This document shows, one piece after another, positions 26,916 through 35,943 of a stretch of 64,000 nucleotides of DNA (positions within the stretch are counted from its first letter, which is position 1; the number at the start of each line of letters is the position of its first letter). The stretch comes from Streptomyces albus subsp. albus (GTDB lineage Bacteria; Actinomycetota; Actinomycetes; Streptomycetales; Streptomycetaceae): NCBI RefSeq assembly GCF_000719865.1, contig NZ_JOID01000022.1, forward strand, positions 34,491-98,490, given 5' to 3'. The notes beneath the pieces are model-generated. The model saw nothing but the letters and a program-made list of their open reading frames with translations. It was not told where the DNA came from and did not search any database. The translations under genes were made by a program, and so were the position numbers.

Positions 26916-28457
26916 GTGAAGTCGCACGTCTCGGATTCCGCTCCGCCGCAGCTCAGTGGGGTACAGCCCGGCTCGGTGGCCCGGCCCGCGCCCGGGCCCG
27001 CCGCCGACGAGGGGCTGGCCCGGCGGCTGCGCGCGCTCGCCTGCACCGCGCCGCTCCACGACCTCGACGCGCGCAAGGCCAACCTCGCCGGTGAGTACAC
27101 GGTCTACGCGATGGCGGAGACGGCGCTGGCCGCCATCGACCTCGTCACCCTGAACATGGATTTCGACACCGGGGCCGACCACGAGCAGGTCGTGGCCCGG
27201 CTGCTGCCCCGGGTCGCGGCCCAGGCCCCGGACCGCCCCGCCGCCGAGCACGACCGGGTCGCCCGCTGGGTCCTGGAGAACCTCATCAACGTCGGCAGCG
27301 TGGACCGCGGTTTCCGCGCCGTCTACGGCACCTTCGGCCCCGACGGCGCGTACGTCCGCCGGGACTACGACTTCAAGCTGATCGAGGAGGTCCCCGGCCC
27401 CGGGGGCGGCGTCTATCTGCGCACCACCGACGAGGCGGTCAACGTCCTGGTCGGCGCGCTCGACACCGACGTCACCAGCGCGCAGATCGCCGCCGAGGTC
27501 AAGCTGGAGGTCCTGATCAACCGGGGCCGGCTCGCCGACGCCCAGCTCGCGGCCGAACAGGCCCGCTACCGCACCGTGCAGTACGCCGAGACGCTGCGCC
27601 GCACCCTGGAGGCCACCCGCCGCAACGTCCGCGCCGTGGACTGGCTGAACCAGGTGCCCGACCTGATCGCCGAGGCCCTCGACCACGTGGCCGACCGCTA
27701 CCGCCACGAGAACGCCATCCTCACCAACATCCGCCGTGCCCGCGACGAGGCGGAGGACCCCGAGCACAAGCGGCGCGCCGCCGAGCTGGTCGACATCGTC
27801 AAGGACTGCGTCCGGCGCCACACCCAGCTGCAGACCCGGCTGCTGGAGGCCGGCCCGCTGTTCCGCGCCGAACAGGACCGGCAGGCGTTCGCCGCGCCCT
27901 CCGCGCGGGCCGGGCTCGACCTGTACGGCCAGCTGCTGGCGCCGCTGTTGCCGCTGCCCGTGGAGCGGGCCCTTCCGGTGACCGACGCGTTCTTCGCCCG
28001 CGGCAGCGGGCTGCGCACACCCCCCGCCGTGCGCCTCGGCGACCTCACGGACCTGCTCCTCACCCCGCCCGCCGAGCGCGAGCACCTCGGCGCGGAGATG
28101 CCCGAACCGGACCTCGTGGCCACGCCCGACGACAGCCGGTTCAGCGAGGAGCAGCTGGCCCGCGCCCTGGAGCTGCTCGACCTGCCGCCCGACGCTCCTC
28201 GCCGGCTCTCCGGGCTGCTGGCGAAGGCCCGCCGCCGGGACCCCGAACTGCCGTATCTCGTCGCCCTGCTGGCGGTGCACGCCGCGAGCCCGCCGGTCGG
28301 CACCGCCTACCGCCAGGGCGAGCAGCGCCTGCTGTTCGCGGTGGACGACGGGGTACAGCTCGACGACCCGGAGTACGGCGGCGCCGACCTGATCGTCGGC
28401 ACCGCCCTGCTCGACGCGGCCGGCATGGCCGCGGACCGCAGCACGGAGGCGGCGTGA
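26916..28457 (+). CDS. Kleisin-like subunit of an MksBEF/JetABC-type SMC complex
   Basis: A 513-residue, mostly helical cytoplasmic protein without signal, membrane segment or enzyme motif. The N-terminal half resembles MksF/JetA-type proteins: a winged-helix-like beginning (LAGEYTVYAMAETALAAIDL), a long helical middle (RYRTVQYAETLRRTLEATRR) and a C-terminal region with a second small domain (YLVALLAVHAAS). It is assigned from gene order (kleisin, KITE, SMC) and this shape; sequence identity alone would not prove it. The GTG at 26916 follows a TACTCT box at leaderless spacing. The stop overlaps the next small frame by four bases. Confidence 0.6.
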   Translation: MKSHVSDSAPPQLSGVQPGSVARPAPGPAADEGLARRLRALACTAPLHDLDARKANLAGEYTVYAMAETALAAIDLVTLNMDFDTGADHEQVVARLLPRVAAQAPDRPAAEHDRVARWVLENLINVGSVDRGFRAVYGTFGPDGAYVRRDYDFKLIEEVPGPGGGVYLRTTDEAVNVLVGALDTDVTSAQIAAEVKLEVLINRGRLADAQLAAEQARYRTVQYAETLRRTLEATRRNVRAVDWLNQVPDLIAEALDHVADRYRHENAILTNIRRARDEAEDPEHKRRAAELVDIVKDCVRRHTQLQTRLLEAGPLFRAEQDRQAFAAPSARAGLDLYGQLLAPLLPLPVERALPVTDAFFARGSGLRTPPAVRLGDLTDLLLTPPAEREHLGAEMPEPDLVATPDDSRFSEEQLARALELLDLPPDAPRRLSGLLAKARRRDPELPYLVALLAVHAASPPVGTAYRQGEQRLLFAVDDGVQLDDPEYGGADLIVGTALLDAAGMAADRSTEAA

Positions 28458-28786
28458 CCACCCCGGGACGCCGCACCCGGCCCGCCGCCCCGGTGCCGTC
28501 CCGGCAGCCCCCGGGCGCCCGGGCACGTACCGGAACGGCCCGGCGCGCACCCGGCCGCGCCTGCGGTCGTGGCCCGGCCACCGGCACGGCCCGCGCGGGC
28601 TCAGCCGTCACGGCCGCCAGGGGCCCGGCCGTCACACGCACAGCCGTGACGATCACTGGCACAACGGCCCGCCCGGGCCGTGCCCGGAGCCGGTGTCTGC
28701 CACCCGCCGCCCCGCCCACCGGCCGCCCCCGTACCACCCGGACCGCCGTCCGGCCCCCCGCACCCGGCAAGGAGCGACAGCAGTGA
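28454..28786 (+). CDS. Possible small basic protein linking the kleisin- and KITE-like genes
   Basis: A 110-residue frame exactly fills the gap between the two genes. Its GTG overlaps the upstream stop (GTGA, 28454-28457) and has CGGAGG five bases before it. Its TGA overlaps the downstream GTG (28783-28786), which has AAGGAG upstream. The product would be Arg/Pro/Ala/Thr-rich, strongly basic and disordered. Both junctions look like translational coupling, but third-position G/C seems lower than in neighbours and the composition resembles non-coding frames. It may be a real small DNA-binding subunit or only a spacer that keeps ribosomes moving. Confidence 0.35.
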   Translation: MTTPGRRTRPAAPVPSRQPPGARARTGTARRAPGRACGRGPATGTARAGSAVTAARGPAVTRTAVTITGTTARPGRARSRCLPPAAPPTGRPRTTRTAVRPPAPGKERQQ

Positions 28787-29706
28787 ACGAGTACGGCGTG
28801 GACGACGGTCTCCGCAGCGCGCCGGGCGACGGCGGCCCGCCGCCCGGCGACCGGGAGGAGGACGGCCCGCGCGCTCCGGCGGGCGCCGCCGGGATCACGC
28901 CCGCCGACGCCGCCGACGCCGCCCGGCTCGTCTCCTACGGCCTCCAGCCCAAGCTGCTCCCCGCCCGCGACGCCGACTACGCCGAACTGCTGCGCCGGCA
29001 CCGCGAGGACCCGGCGTTCGCCCGGCTCGCCGACGCGGTCGCCACCGGGCTCGGCCTCGTCGTCCTGGAGGTGTCGGCGCGCGCCGGCATGGTGGTGACC
29101 GCCGCCGAGGACTCCGTCTTCGCGGTCCGCATGGGCGACTACGCCCGCCGCGCCGCCTCCGACACCACCGACCGCTTCCTGCACGGCCTGGCGCATCTCG
29201 CCGTCGCCGCCCTCGCCTTCCCCCGCCCCGAGGACCTTGCCGACGACGGCTACATCGGCCGGATCACCGTCAACGGCGTCGACGCCTTCGTCCGGCAGGC
29301 CTGCCGCCGGCTGGAGGAGCGCGCCGAGGCGGCGGGCGAGAACACCGACCCGGCCACCGGCGCCCCCGGGCTGGAGGCCGCCTGGCGGGTGTGGTCGCGG
29401 CGCAGCGCCACCGGCGCCACCAAGGACGCCCGCCGGCTGGCCGGTTCGACCACCGGCATCGTGGGCAAGGCCGTCGCGTTCCTCACCGACTCCGGCTTCC
29501 TCCAGCGCACCGGGGACGACGCCGGCGGCTCGTACCGCACCACCGCCCGCTACCAGCTCCAGGTGCGCGACATGGCGGGCTCCGCCGCCATGGCAGAGCT
29601 GCTGGAGCTCGGCGTCGTGACCGTCGGCGACGGCACCCCGACCCTGCTGCCCCCGGACGAGAGCGGCGAACTCGTCGCCGACGCCGGACTGCCCTTCCAC
29701 GGCTGA
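28783..29706 (+). CDS. KITE-like (MksE/JetB-type) winged-helix subunit
   Basis: A 307-residue soluble protein. After about 40 disordered residues comes a helical region (LRRHREDPAFARLADAVATG), then a winged-helix-like tandem (FLHGLAHLAVAALAFPRPED; GYIGRITVNGVDAFVRQACRRLEE), and a C-terminal wing (TTGIVGKAVAFLTDSGFLQRTGDDAGGSYRTTARYQLQVRDMAG). In MksBEF and Wadjet complexes the E/B subunit is a dimer of this kind that binds the kleisin and DNA. Assignment rests on fold appearance and its place between the kleisin-like and SMC genes. The GTG at 28783 has AAGGAG eight bases upstream. Confidence 0.6.
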   Translation: MNEYGVDDGLRSAPGDGGPPPGDREEDGPRAPAGAAGITPADAADAARLVSYGLQPKLLPARDADYAELLRRHREDPAFARLADAVATGLGLVVLEVSARAGMVVTAAEDSVFAVRMGDYARRAASDTTDRFLHGLAHLAVAALAFPRPEDLADDGYIGRITVNGVDAFVRQACRRLEERAEAAGENTDPATGAPGLEAAWRVWSRRSATGATKDARRLAGSTTGIVGKAVAFLTDSGFLQRTGDDAGGSYRTTARYQLQVRDMAGSAAMAELLELGVVTVGDGTPTLLPPDESGELVADAGLPFHG

Positions 29707-29862
29707 GGGGCCCGGCGCCCCGACGGCGCGGCGTCCCCCGGGCCGGGCGTCCCGGACCGCCGCACCGGGAGCGCCGACCGCCCGGCCGCCCACCTCGCCC
29801 GCCAGCCCACCCCGACCGTCCGCCCATCCCGACCGTCCGCATCCCAACGAGAGTCCGCCGCC

Positions 29863-32800
29863 ATGTACGAGCTGTCCCGGGTCCGCCTCTACTCCATCGG
29901 CCCCGCCGGCGCGCGCTACGCCGACACCGTGCTCGATCTGCGCGGCGTCGGCGACCCCGTGGCCACCCCCGCCCCCACCCAGGCGGACTTCTTCGAGGAG
30001 GAGCCCACCGGACCGCCGCGCCGTCCGGCCCCCGCCGGAGTGCTCTTCCTGGAGAACGGCGGCGGCAAGTCCGTCCTGCTCAAACTGATCTTCTCCGTGA
30101 TGCTGCCCGGCCACCGCAACACCCTCGGCGGCGCCAGCTCCGGCGTGCTCCGCAAGTTCCTCCTGGCCGACGACTGCGGGCACGTCGCCCTGGAGTGGAT
30201 GCACACCCTCACCGGCGAGACGGTCGTCGTGGGCAAGGTCAGCGAGTGGCGCGGCCGCCAGGTCTCCTCGGACCCGCGGAAGTTCGCCGAGGCCTGGTAC
30301 TCCTTCCGCCCCGGCCCGGGGATGAGTCTGGACTCGCTGCCGGTCGCCGAGTCCACCGCCGTCCGGGCCCCCGCCGAGGGCGTGTCGGGCGCCCGGGGCC
30401 GTCGCCGCACCATGAAGGGCTTCCGCGACGCCCTCACCGAGGCGGGCCGGGCCTACCCCAACCTCGACGTCGTCTGGGAGGAGATCCACGAACGCTGGAA
30501 CGAACACCTCGGCGAACTCGGCCTCGACCCCGAACTCTTCCGCTATCAGCGGGAGATGAACGCCGACGAGGGCGAGGCCGCCGGACTCTTCGCCGTCAGA
30601 CACGATGCCGACTTCGCCGACCTGCTGCTCCGCGCCGTCACCGACACCCGTGACACGGACGGCCTCGCCGACCTCGTGCACGGCTTCGCCCACAAGCTCG
30701 GCCGCCGCGCCGAACTCACCGCCGAACGGGACTTCACGGCCGGCTCCGTCGACCTGCTCGGCCGGATCACCGAGGCCGCGGCCGAGCGGGAGCGCGCCCG
30801 CGAGGTGCACGCCGGGGCCGAGCGTCGCACCCGCACCCTCGTCCGGCGGCTGGCCGCCCGCGCCCGCGAGGAGCGGGGCCGGGCCGCCGAACTGGCCGAG
30901 CGGGTCGGCGACGCGGAGCGCACCGTCGCCGAGGCGGAGCGCGCCCGGGAGCGCAGCTCCCTGATCGCCGCCGAACTCGCCTACCGGCACGCCTCCCTGG
31001 CCCTCGCGGCCGCCGAGAAGTCGGCGGCCGCGCAGAAGCGGGAGCTGGGCGAGGCCCGCACCCTCCTCTCCGCCTGGCAGGCCGCCGAGGCCGTGCTCCG
31101 CCACCGGGCCGCCGCCGACCGCTCCGCGCGCGTCGCCGCCGCCATCCGCGAGGCCGAGCGCGACGCCGCCCCCGCGCTCGCGGCCCGGGCGACCGCCGCC
31201 GCCGAGCTGGTCGGTGCGCTGGACGCGGCCGTCGAGAGCAGCGAGCGGAACGCGGCCGAGGAAGAGGCCCGCTCCACCGCGCTCCAGAGCGAGGGGGAGA
31301 CGGCCCACCGCGGCGCGACCGAGGCCGCGACCGCCGCCCAGCGCGCCCGCAGCGAGGCCGAGCATCTGCGGCAGCGGCTCGCCGAGGTCGGACAGGAGAC
31401 CGCGGAGGCCGTCCGCGCCGGCTGGCTCGACGACACCGCGCCCGACGCGGACCCGGCGCGCGCCGCGCTCGCCGCCGGCGAGGCCGTACGGACCGCCGTC
31501 GCCGCCGCCGACGCCGCCCGGGACACGGCACGGGCGGCGGCCGAGCGGGCCCGGGAGGCCGCGGCCGAGGAGACCCGCGCCGACCTGGCCGCGTCCCGTG
31601 CCGAGGACGCCGCCCGCGCGGCGGAGTCCGCCCACGCCGCCGAGGGCCGCACGGCCGCGGCCATCGCCGCGGAGCCCCGCCTGGCCGACCTGCTGAGCCT
31701 CCCCGGGCCCGGCCCGGAGCCGTCGGCGGAGCCCGGCTCCCCGGCCGGCGGCTCCGCGGGCTCCGCCGACGGCGGGAGGACCGGGGCTTCCGGCAGCACG
31801 GGAACGGCCGCCGTACCCGCCCCGCGCGGCGCCGGCGCCGCCCCGGACCGCACCGGGGCGGCCCACGCGGCCGGCGGTTCCCCGTCCGGTGCCGGCGTCC
31901 GGGCGGCCATCCCGCACCCGGGCGGCCCGGAGGACCCGCGGACCACCGGGGCCCGGGGCACGGGGCCCGGCGGTACGGCCCGCTCCGGAGACCTCCAGGG
32001 CATCAACTCCCCCGCGTCCGAGGGGGGGGCGGACGAGCACGCGGACGGCGGCCGGGCAGCGGCGCCGGACGGAGCCGGCCTGCCCGGCGGCGCGCCGCGC
32101 GGAGAAACGGCAGACGGCGGCACCGCGGCCTCCCGTCCCCAGGGAAGCCCCGGGACCGACCGGGAGGCCGCGGCCGCGGCCGGGGCGGCCGGGCATCCGG
32201 CGGGACCCGGGACCGCCGGAACGGGAACGGCGGCGCCGGCCACCGGCACGGAGACCGTCATTGACTCCGGCGGCGACTCCCACTCCGGCGCCGGCGCCGG
32301 CTCCGGCTCCGGCACCGGGGACGCTGCGCGCCCGGCCCCGGATGCCGCCCACCCGGCACCGCCCGCCGCCGACGGCCCGCTGACCGTCGAGGAGCTCGAC
32401 CGCTACGCCGAGGCCCTGCGCGATCTGCTCGACCGCGGAGTCGCCTCCGCCGAACGGCAGTTGTTCGAGCTGAGGACGGCCGCGGCCGACGACGCCCGCA
32501 TCCTCGGCGCCCTCGGCGACGGCGGCCTTCTGCCGCCGGGCCCCGACGTCCTGGCCGCGGTCGAGTACCTCGGCGAGCACGGCATCCCCGCCCTGCCCGG
32601 CTGGCGCTACCTCGCCCAGGCCGTGGCCCCCGAGGACCACGCCACGGTCCTCGCGGCCCGTCCCGAGCTCGTCGACGGCGTCGTCATCACCGACCCCGCC
32701 ACCCACGCCCGTGCCCGGGAGGTGCTCGCGGGCGCCGCGCTGCTGCCCCGCTCGGCCGTGGCCGTCGGCACGGCCGCCGCGCTGCTCGCCCCGCCCCCGG

Positions 32801-35283
32801 CGGCCGGCCCCGGCGGGAGCGGCCCCGAGACCGAGGTGTTCCTCGTCCCGCCGAACCCGGCCATGCACGACGAGCACGCCGCCGACGACGAACGCCGGGC
32901 CCGCCGGGCCCGCGCCACCGCCCGTGACGAGGAGATCCGCACCCTGGCGGCCCGGCTGGCGGAGGACCGCGCCCTGGCGGCCCGGATCGCCTCCTGGCGG
33001 GACGACTGCCCGCCCGGCCGGCTCACCGAGCTGGCGGAGGCCGCCCGTTCGGCCCGGGACGCGGCCGCCGCCGCACGCGAACGGCTCGCCGAGGCCAGGA
33101 CCGCCCGCGCCGAGGCGGAGGAGGCCGCCGCCGGGGCCGCCGCGGCGCGCGACGAACGGCAGAAGGCCGCCCAGCGCGCCCGTCGCACGGCCGACGCCCT
33201 GTCCGGCCTCGCCTTCCGGCTGCGGGAGCGGACGCGCTGGCAGACCCGGCTGCGGGAGACGGCGGACGAGGCCGCCGAGGCCGAGGCCCGCGCCACGGCC
33301 TGCTGGGAGCGGGCCCGGGCCGCGGACGAGGACCGCCGGGCCGCCCAGCGCGCCGCCGACGACGCCCGGCGCACCGCCCGCACCCTGCGCGCCGAGCGGG
33401 CCGAGATCGCCGGTGTCGCCGAGGACGCGGCCCGGGAGGGGCGGCGCGCCGCCGAGACCCGCGGCGCCGCCCTCCCCGATCTGCGCGAGGCCTACCGGGC
33501 CGCCTCCCAGCTCTACGAGAAGGTCGGCGTCGGCGCCGACCTCCGCGCCGAACAGGCCCGCGCGGAGAGCGACGAGAGCGCGGCCCGCGCCGAGCTCGAC
33601 CGGCTCACCAACAAGGTGCGCAACCGCGCCGCCCAGCTCCTGGAGAGCGCCGACGGCGCCGACGGCCCGTCCCGCCAGGCGGCCGCCGCCCGCGCGGAGT
33701 CCCAGGTGCAGCTGCTGGAGTCGCGCGCCTCCGCCGCCAGTGAGCAGCTCGGCCGCTACCGGGGCGAGGCCGAACGGCTCGCCCCGCCGCCCGGCCCCGA
33801 CGGGCAGCCCGGGACGGCCTACACGGAGCTGCCCGAGGAGCTGGTCCCCGCGGGCGCCGAGCAGGCCAAGGACCTGCTGCGCACCGCGACCGCCGAACTC
33901 GCCGCGCGCGAGGACGCCCGGGAGACGGCCCGCGCCGCCCACGCCGGGCTGCTGCGCGCGCACCGCGCGGCCGAGGAGGCGGCGAGCGGCTTCGACGACA
34001 CGGCCGCGCTCCTGCGCGACCTGCTGCGCGAGCCGGACCGGGCGGGCGAGCAGGAGGGCGGGGAACCGCCCGCGCCCTACCCGGGGGGCCCGGAGGAGGC
34101 CCGGCAGGCCGCCGCCGAGGCCCGGCGGTCGCTGCGCGGCTGCGCCGCCGACCTCTCGGCCGCCGAGGCCGCGGTCCGCGAGGCGAGCGACATCCTCGTA
34201 CGGCACGCCAACGCCGTCCGCTACGAACAGGTCCGCACCCCCGCCCGCCAGCAGATCCGGGAGCTGCCCGCCGCCGCCCTCGCCGAGCACGCGGCTGCCT
34301 GGCGGGAGGCGTTCGAGCCCCGGCTGCGGGTCCTCACCGACGAGCTGGAGCAGCTGGAGCGGAACCGGGACAGCATCGTCGACCGGCTGCGCGGCCTGGT
34401 GGACGCCTCGCTGGCCACCCTGCGCTCGGCGCAGCGGCTGTCGAGGCTGCCCGGCGGGCTGGGGGAGTGGTCGGGACAGGAGTTCCTCCGCATCCGGTTC
34501 GAGGAGCCCGACCAGGCGACGCTCACCGAGCGGCTGGGCGAGGTGATCGACGAGGCCACCCGCGGCGCGGTGCGCAAGAACTCCGATCTGCGCCGGGACG
34601 GCATGACCCTGCTGCTGCGCGGGGTCGCGGCCGCTCTCCAGCCGCGCGGCATCGCCGTGGAGATCCTCAAGCCGGATGCGGTGCTGCGCGCCGAACGCGT
34701 CCCCGTGGGGCAGATGGGAGACGTCTTCTCCGGCGGCCAGCTGCTCACCGCCGCCATCGCGCTGTACTGCACCATGGCCGCGCTGCGCAGCAACGACCGC
34801 GGCCGTGACCGGCACCGGCACGCGGGCACGCTGTTCCTCGACAACCCGATCGGCCGGGCCAACGCCACCTATCTGCTGGAGCTGCAGCGGGCGGTGGCCG
34901 ACGCCCTCGGGGTGCAGCTCCTCTACACCACCGGGCTGTTCGACACCACGGCGCTCGCGGAGTTCCCGCTGGTGATCCGGTTGCGGAACGACGCGGATCT
35001 GCGGGCCGGGCTGAAGTACATCCGGGTCGAGGAGCATCTGCGCCCCGGCCTGCCCCGGCAGGACGCCGGCGGGGCGGTGCACGGGGAGATCACCGCCACC
35101 CGGATGTTCCGCCGCCCGCCGGAGCCCGGCGGCGCCGGAGACGGGGGACAGGCGGGGCCGGAGCGGGCGGAGTCCGGGAACGGGGAGGCCCCGGCAGCCG
35201 GGGAACAGCGGAGAACGGGGGAGCGGGACGGGAGCCGCGCACGGGGCGGGATCCGAGAGGAGCCCGGCCGGAAGGAACCGTGA
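29863..35283 (+). CDS. Giant SMC-like ATPase (MksB/JetC-type)
   Basis: An 1806-residue protein with SMC architecture. Walker A (LENGGGKS, 63-70) lies in an N-terminal half-head; a first coiled coil of Ala/Glu/Arg-rich helices covers about 290-605; a Gly/Pro/Ala-rich disordered insert covers about 612-837; a hinge-like globular region covers about 838-985; a second coiled coil runs about 1010-1500; and the C-terminal half-head has signature FSGGQ (1622-1626) and Walker B LFLDNPIG (1657-1664). The residue after the Walker B Asp is Asn1661, where canonical SMCs have catalytic Glu. It should close a ring around DNA with the two upstream proteins. It is much longer than usual SMCs (about 1150-1500). 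No JetD nuclease follows. The ATG at 29863 begins MYELSRVRLYSIGPAG. Confidence 0.75.
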   Translation: MYELSRVRLYSIGPAGARYADTVLDLRGVGDPVATPAPTQADFFEEEPTGPPRRPAPAGVLFLENGGGKSVLLKLIFSVMLPGHRNTLGGASSGVLRKFLLADDCGHVALEWMHTLTGETVVVGKVSEWRGRQVSSDPRKFAEAWYSFRPGPGMSLDSLPVAESTAVRAPAEGVSGARGRRRTMKGFRDALTEAGRAYPNLDVVWEEIHERWNEHLGELGLDPELFRYQREMNADEGEAAGLFAVRHDADFADLLLRAVTDTRDTDGLADLVHGFAHKLGRRAELTAERDFTAGSVDLLGRITEAAAERERAREVHAGAERRTRTLVRRLAARAREERGRAAELAERVGDAERTVAEAERARERSSLIAAELAYRHASLALAAAEKSAAAQKRELGEARTLLSAWQAAEAVLRHRAAADRSARVAAAIREAERDAAPALAARATAAAELVGALDAAVESSERNAAEEEARSTALQSEGETAHRGATEAATAAQRARSEAEHLRQRLAEVGQETAEAVRAGWLDDTAPDADPARAALAAGEAVRTAVAAADAARDTARAAAERAREAAAEETRADLAASRAEDAARAAESAHAAEGRTAAAIAAEPRLADLLSLPGPGPEPSAEPGSPAGGSAGSADGGRTGASGSTGTAAVPAPRGAGAAPDRTGAAHAAGGSPSGAGVRAAIPHPGGPEDPRTTGARGTGPGGTARSGDLQGINSPASEGGADEHADGGRAAAPDGAGLPGGAPRGETADGGTAASRPQGSPGTDREAAAAAGAAGHPAGPGTAGTGTAAPATGTETVIDSGGDSHSGAGAGSGSGTGDAARPAPDAAHPAPPAADGPLTVEELDRYAEALRDLLDRGVASAERQLFELRTAAADDARILGALGDGGLLPPGPDVLAAVEYLGEHGIPALPGWRYLAQAVAPEDHATVLAARPELVDGVVITDPATHARAREVLAGAALLPRSAVAVGTAAALLAPPPAAGPGGSGPETEVFLVPPNPAMHDEHAADDERRARRARATARDEEIRTLAARLAEDRALAARIASWRDDCPPGRLTELAEAARSARDAAAAARERLAEARTARAEAEEAAAGAAAARDERQKAAQRARRTADALSGLAFRLRERTRWQTRLRETADEAAEAEARATACWERARAADEDRRAAQRAADDARRTARTLRAERAEIAGVAEDAAREGRRAAETRGAALPDLREAYRAASQLYEKVGVGADLRAEQARAESDESAARAELDRLTNKVRNRAAQLLESADGADGPSRQAAAARAESQVQLLESRASAASEQLGRYRGEAERLAPPPGPDGQPGTAYTELPEELVPAGAEQAKDLLRTATAELAAREDARETARAAHAGLLRAHRAAEEAASGFDDTAALLRDLLREPDRAGEQEGGEPPAPYPGGPEEARQAAAEARRSLRGCAADLSAAEAAVREASDILVRHANAVRYEQVRTPARQQIRELPAAALAEHAAAWREAFEPRLRVLTDELEQLERNRDSIVDRLRGLVDASLATLRSAQRLSRLPGGLGEWSGQEFLRIRFEEPDQATLTERLGEVIDEATRGAVRKNSDLRRDGMTLLLRGVAAALQPRGIAVEILKPDAVLRAERVPVGQMGDVFSGGQLLTAAIALYCTMAALRSNDRGRDRHRHAGTLFLDNPIGRANATYLLELQRAVADALGVQLLYTTGLFDTTALAEFPLVIRLRNDADLRAGLKYIRVEEHLRPGLPRQDAGGAVHGEITATRMFRRPPEPGGAGDGGQAGPERAESGNGEAPAAGEQRRTGERDGSRARGGIREEPGRKEP

Positions 35284-35389
35284 CCGGGAGGGCGCGGGCG
35301 CTGCGGGCTCGAGGGCTGGACGGACGGGCCGGGATCCGGGGCGGGAAGACGCCGGGCCGCCGGGCGGCGCCGACAGGCCGGAAGGAAGG

Positions 35390-35419
35390 GGCCCGGAGAC
35401 GGAAGGCCGCTTCCGGGCC
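35390..35419. terminator. Hairpin between SMC operon and convergent membrane gene
   Basis: GGCCCGGA (35390-35397) pairs with TCCGGGCC (35412-35419) around a 14-base loop. It sits between convergent stop codons and has no T-run. A moderate stem, so termination here is plausible but not certain. Confidence 0.5.
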
Positions 35420-35442
35420 GACCCGAGGCCGGCCCGGAGTGG

Positions 35443-35943
35443 TCAGACGGAGGACAGGCGGCGCCCCGCCGGACGGGAGGACCGGCGGGCCTTCCGGGCC
35501 GCCTCGCGCGCTGCGGCCCGCGCCGCGCGCCGGGCCCGCCGCCGCTCGCGCCGCAGGGCGCGCGCGGTGCTGCTCGGCACGGAGACGACCCCGTGCCGCT
35601 GGTTCCACACCTGACGGGTGATCCAGACGTCGAGGACGCTCCAGGTGGCGGCGATGGTCATGGCCACGGTGGTGAGGACGGCGGGCAGCGCCGCCCACAC
35701 GGCGGCCATGGTGCAGAAGAAGGCGATCATGGCCGTGATCAGCGTCACGGCGACGATGATGCCCGCCCGCACCGCGGCCGTCCGGACCGGTTCGGGGAGC
35801 GGCGGCCGGATCGCCGGCTCGACCGTCCAGAGGGTGCCCGTGCCGGGCGCGTCGAAGGACGCGTCCGCCGGGATGACGTGATCCCGCGCCTCATCCGGGG
35901 ATTTCGCGCCCGCCCGGGTCGGGCGGTGTGCCTGCGTGTCCAT
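35443..35943 (-). CDS. Small membrane protein of unknown function
   Basis: A 166-residue protein. Residues 1-55 are polar. Two hydrophobic helices follow (AGIIVAVTLITAMIAFFCTM, then AALPAVLTTVAMTIAATWSV), and the last 45 residues are extremely basic (repeated Arg/Ala: RREEE-free stretches such as RRERRRARRAARAAAREAAR), probably facing the cytoplasm and able to touch nucleic acid or phospholipid. The ATG at 35943 has GAAGG six bases upstream. It is convergent with the SMC operon and divergent from cvnA. I do not recognise the family. Confidence 0.7.
   Translation of the reverse strand: MDTQAHRPTRAGAKSPDEARDHVIPADASFDAPGTGTLWTVEPAIRPPLPEPVRTAAVRAGIIVAVTLITAMIAFFCTMAAVWAALPAVLTTVAMTIAATWSVLDVWITRQVWNQRHGVVSVPSSTARALRRERRRARRAARAAAREAARKARRSSRPAGRRLSSV

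Noticed and set aside
28141..35082. A 2313-codon open frame on the minus strand opposite the SMC operon
   Set aside because: It is the antisense shadow of GC-rich coding sequence; composition is Gly/Arg/Val-rich without domains, and the plus-strand proteins have clear motifs.
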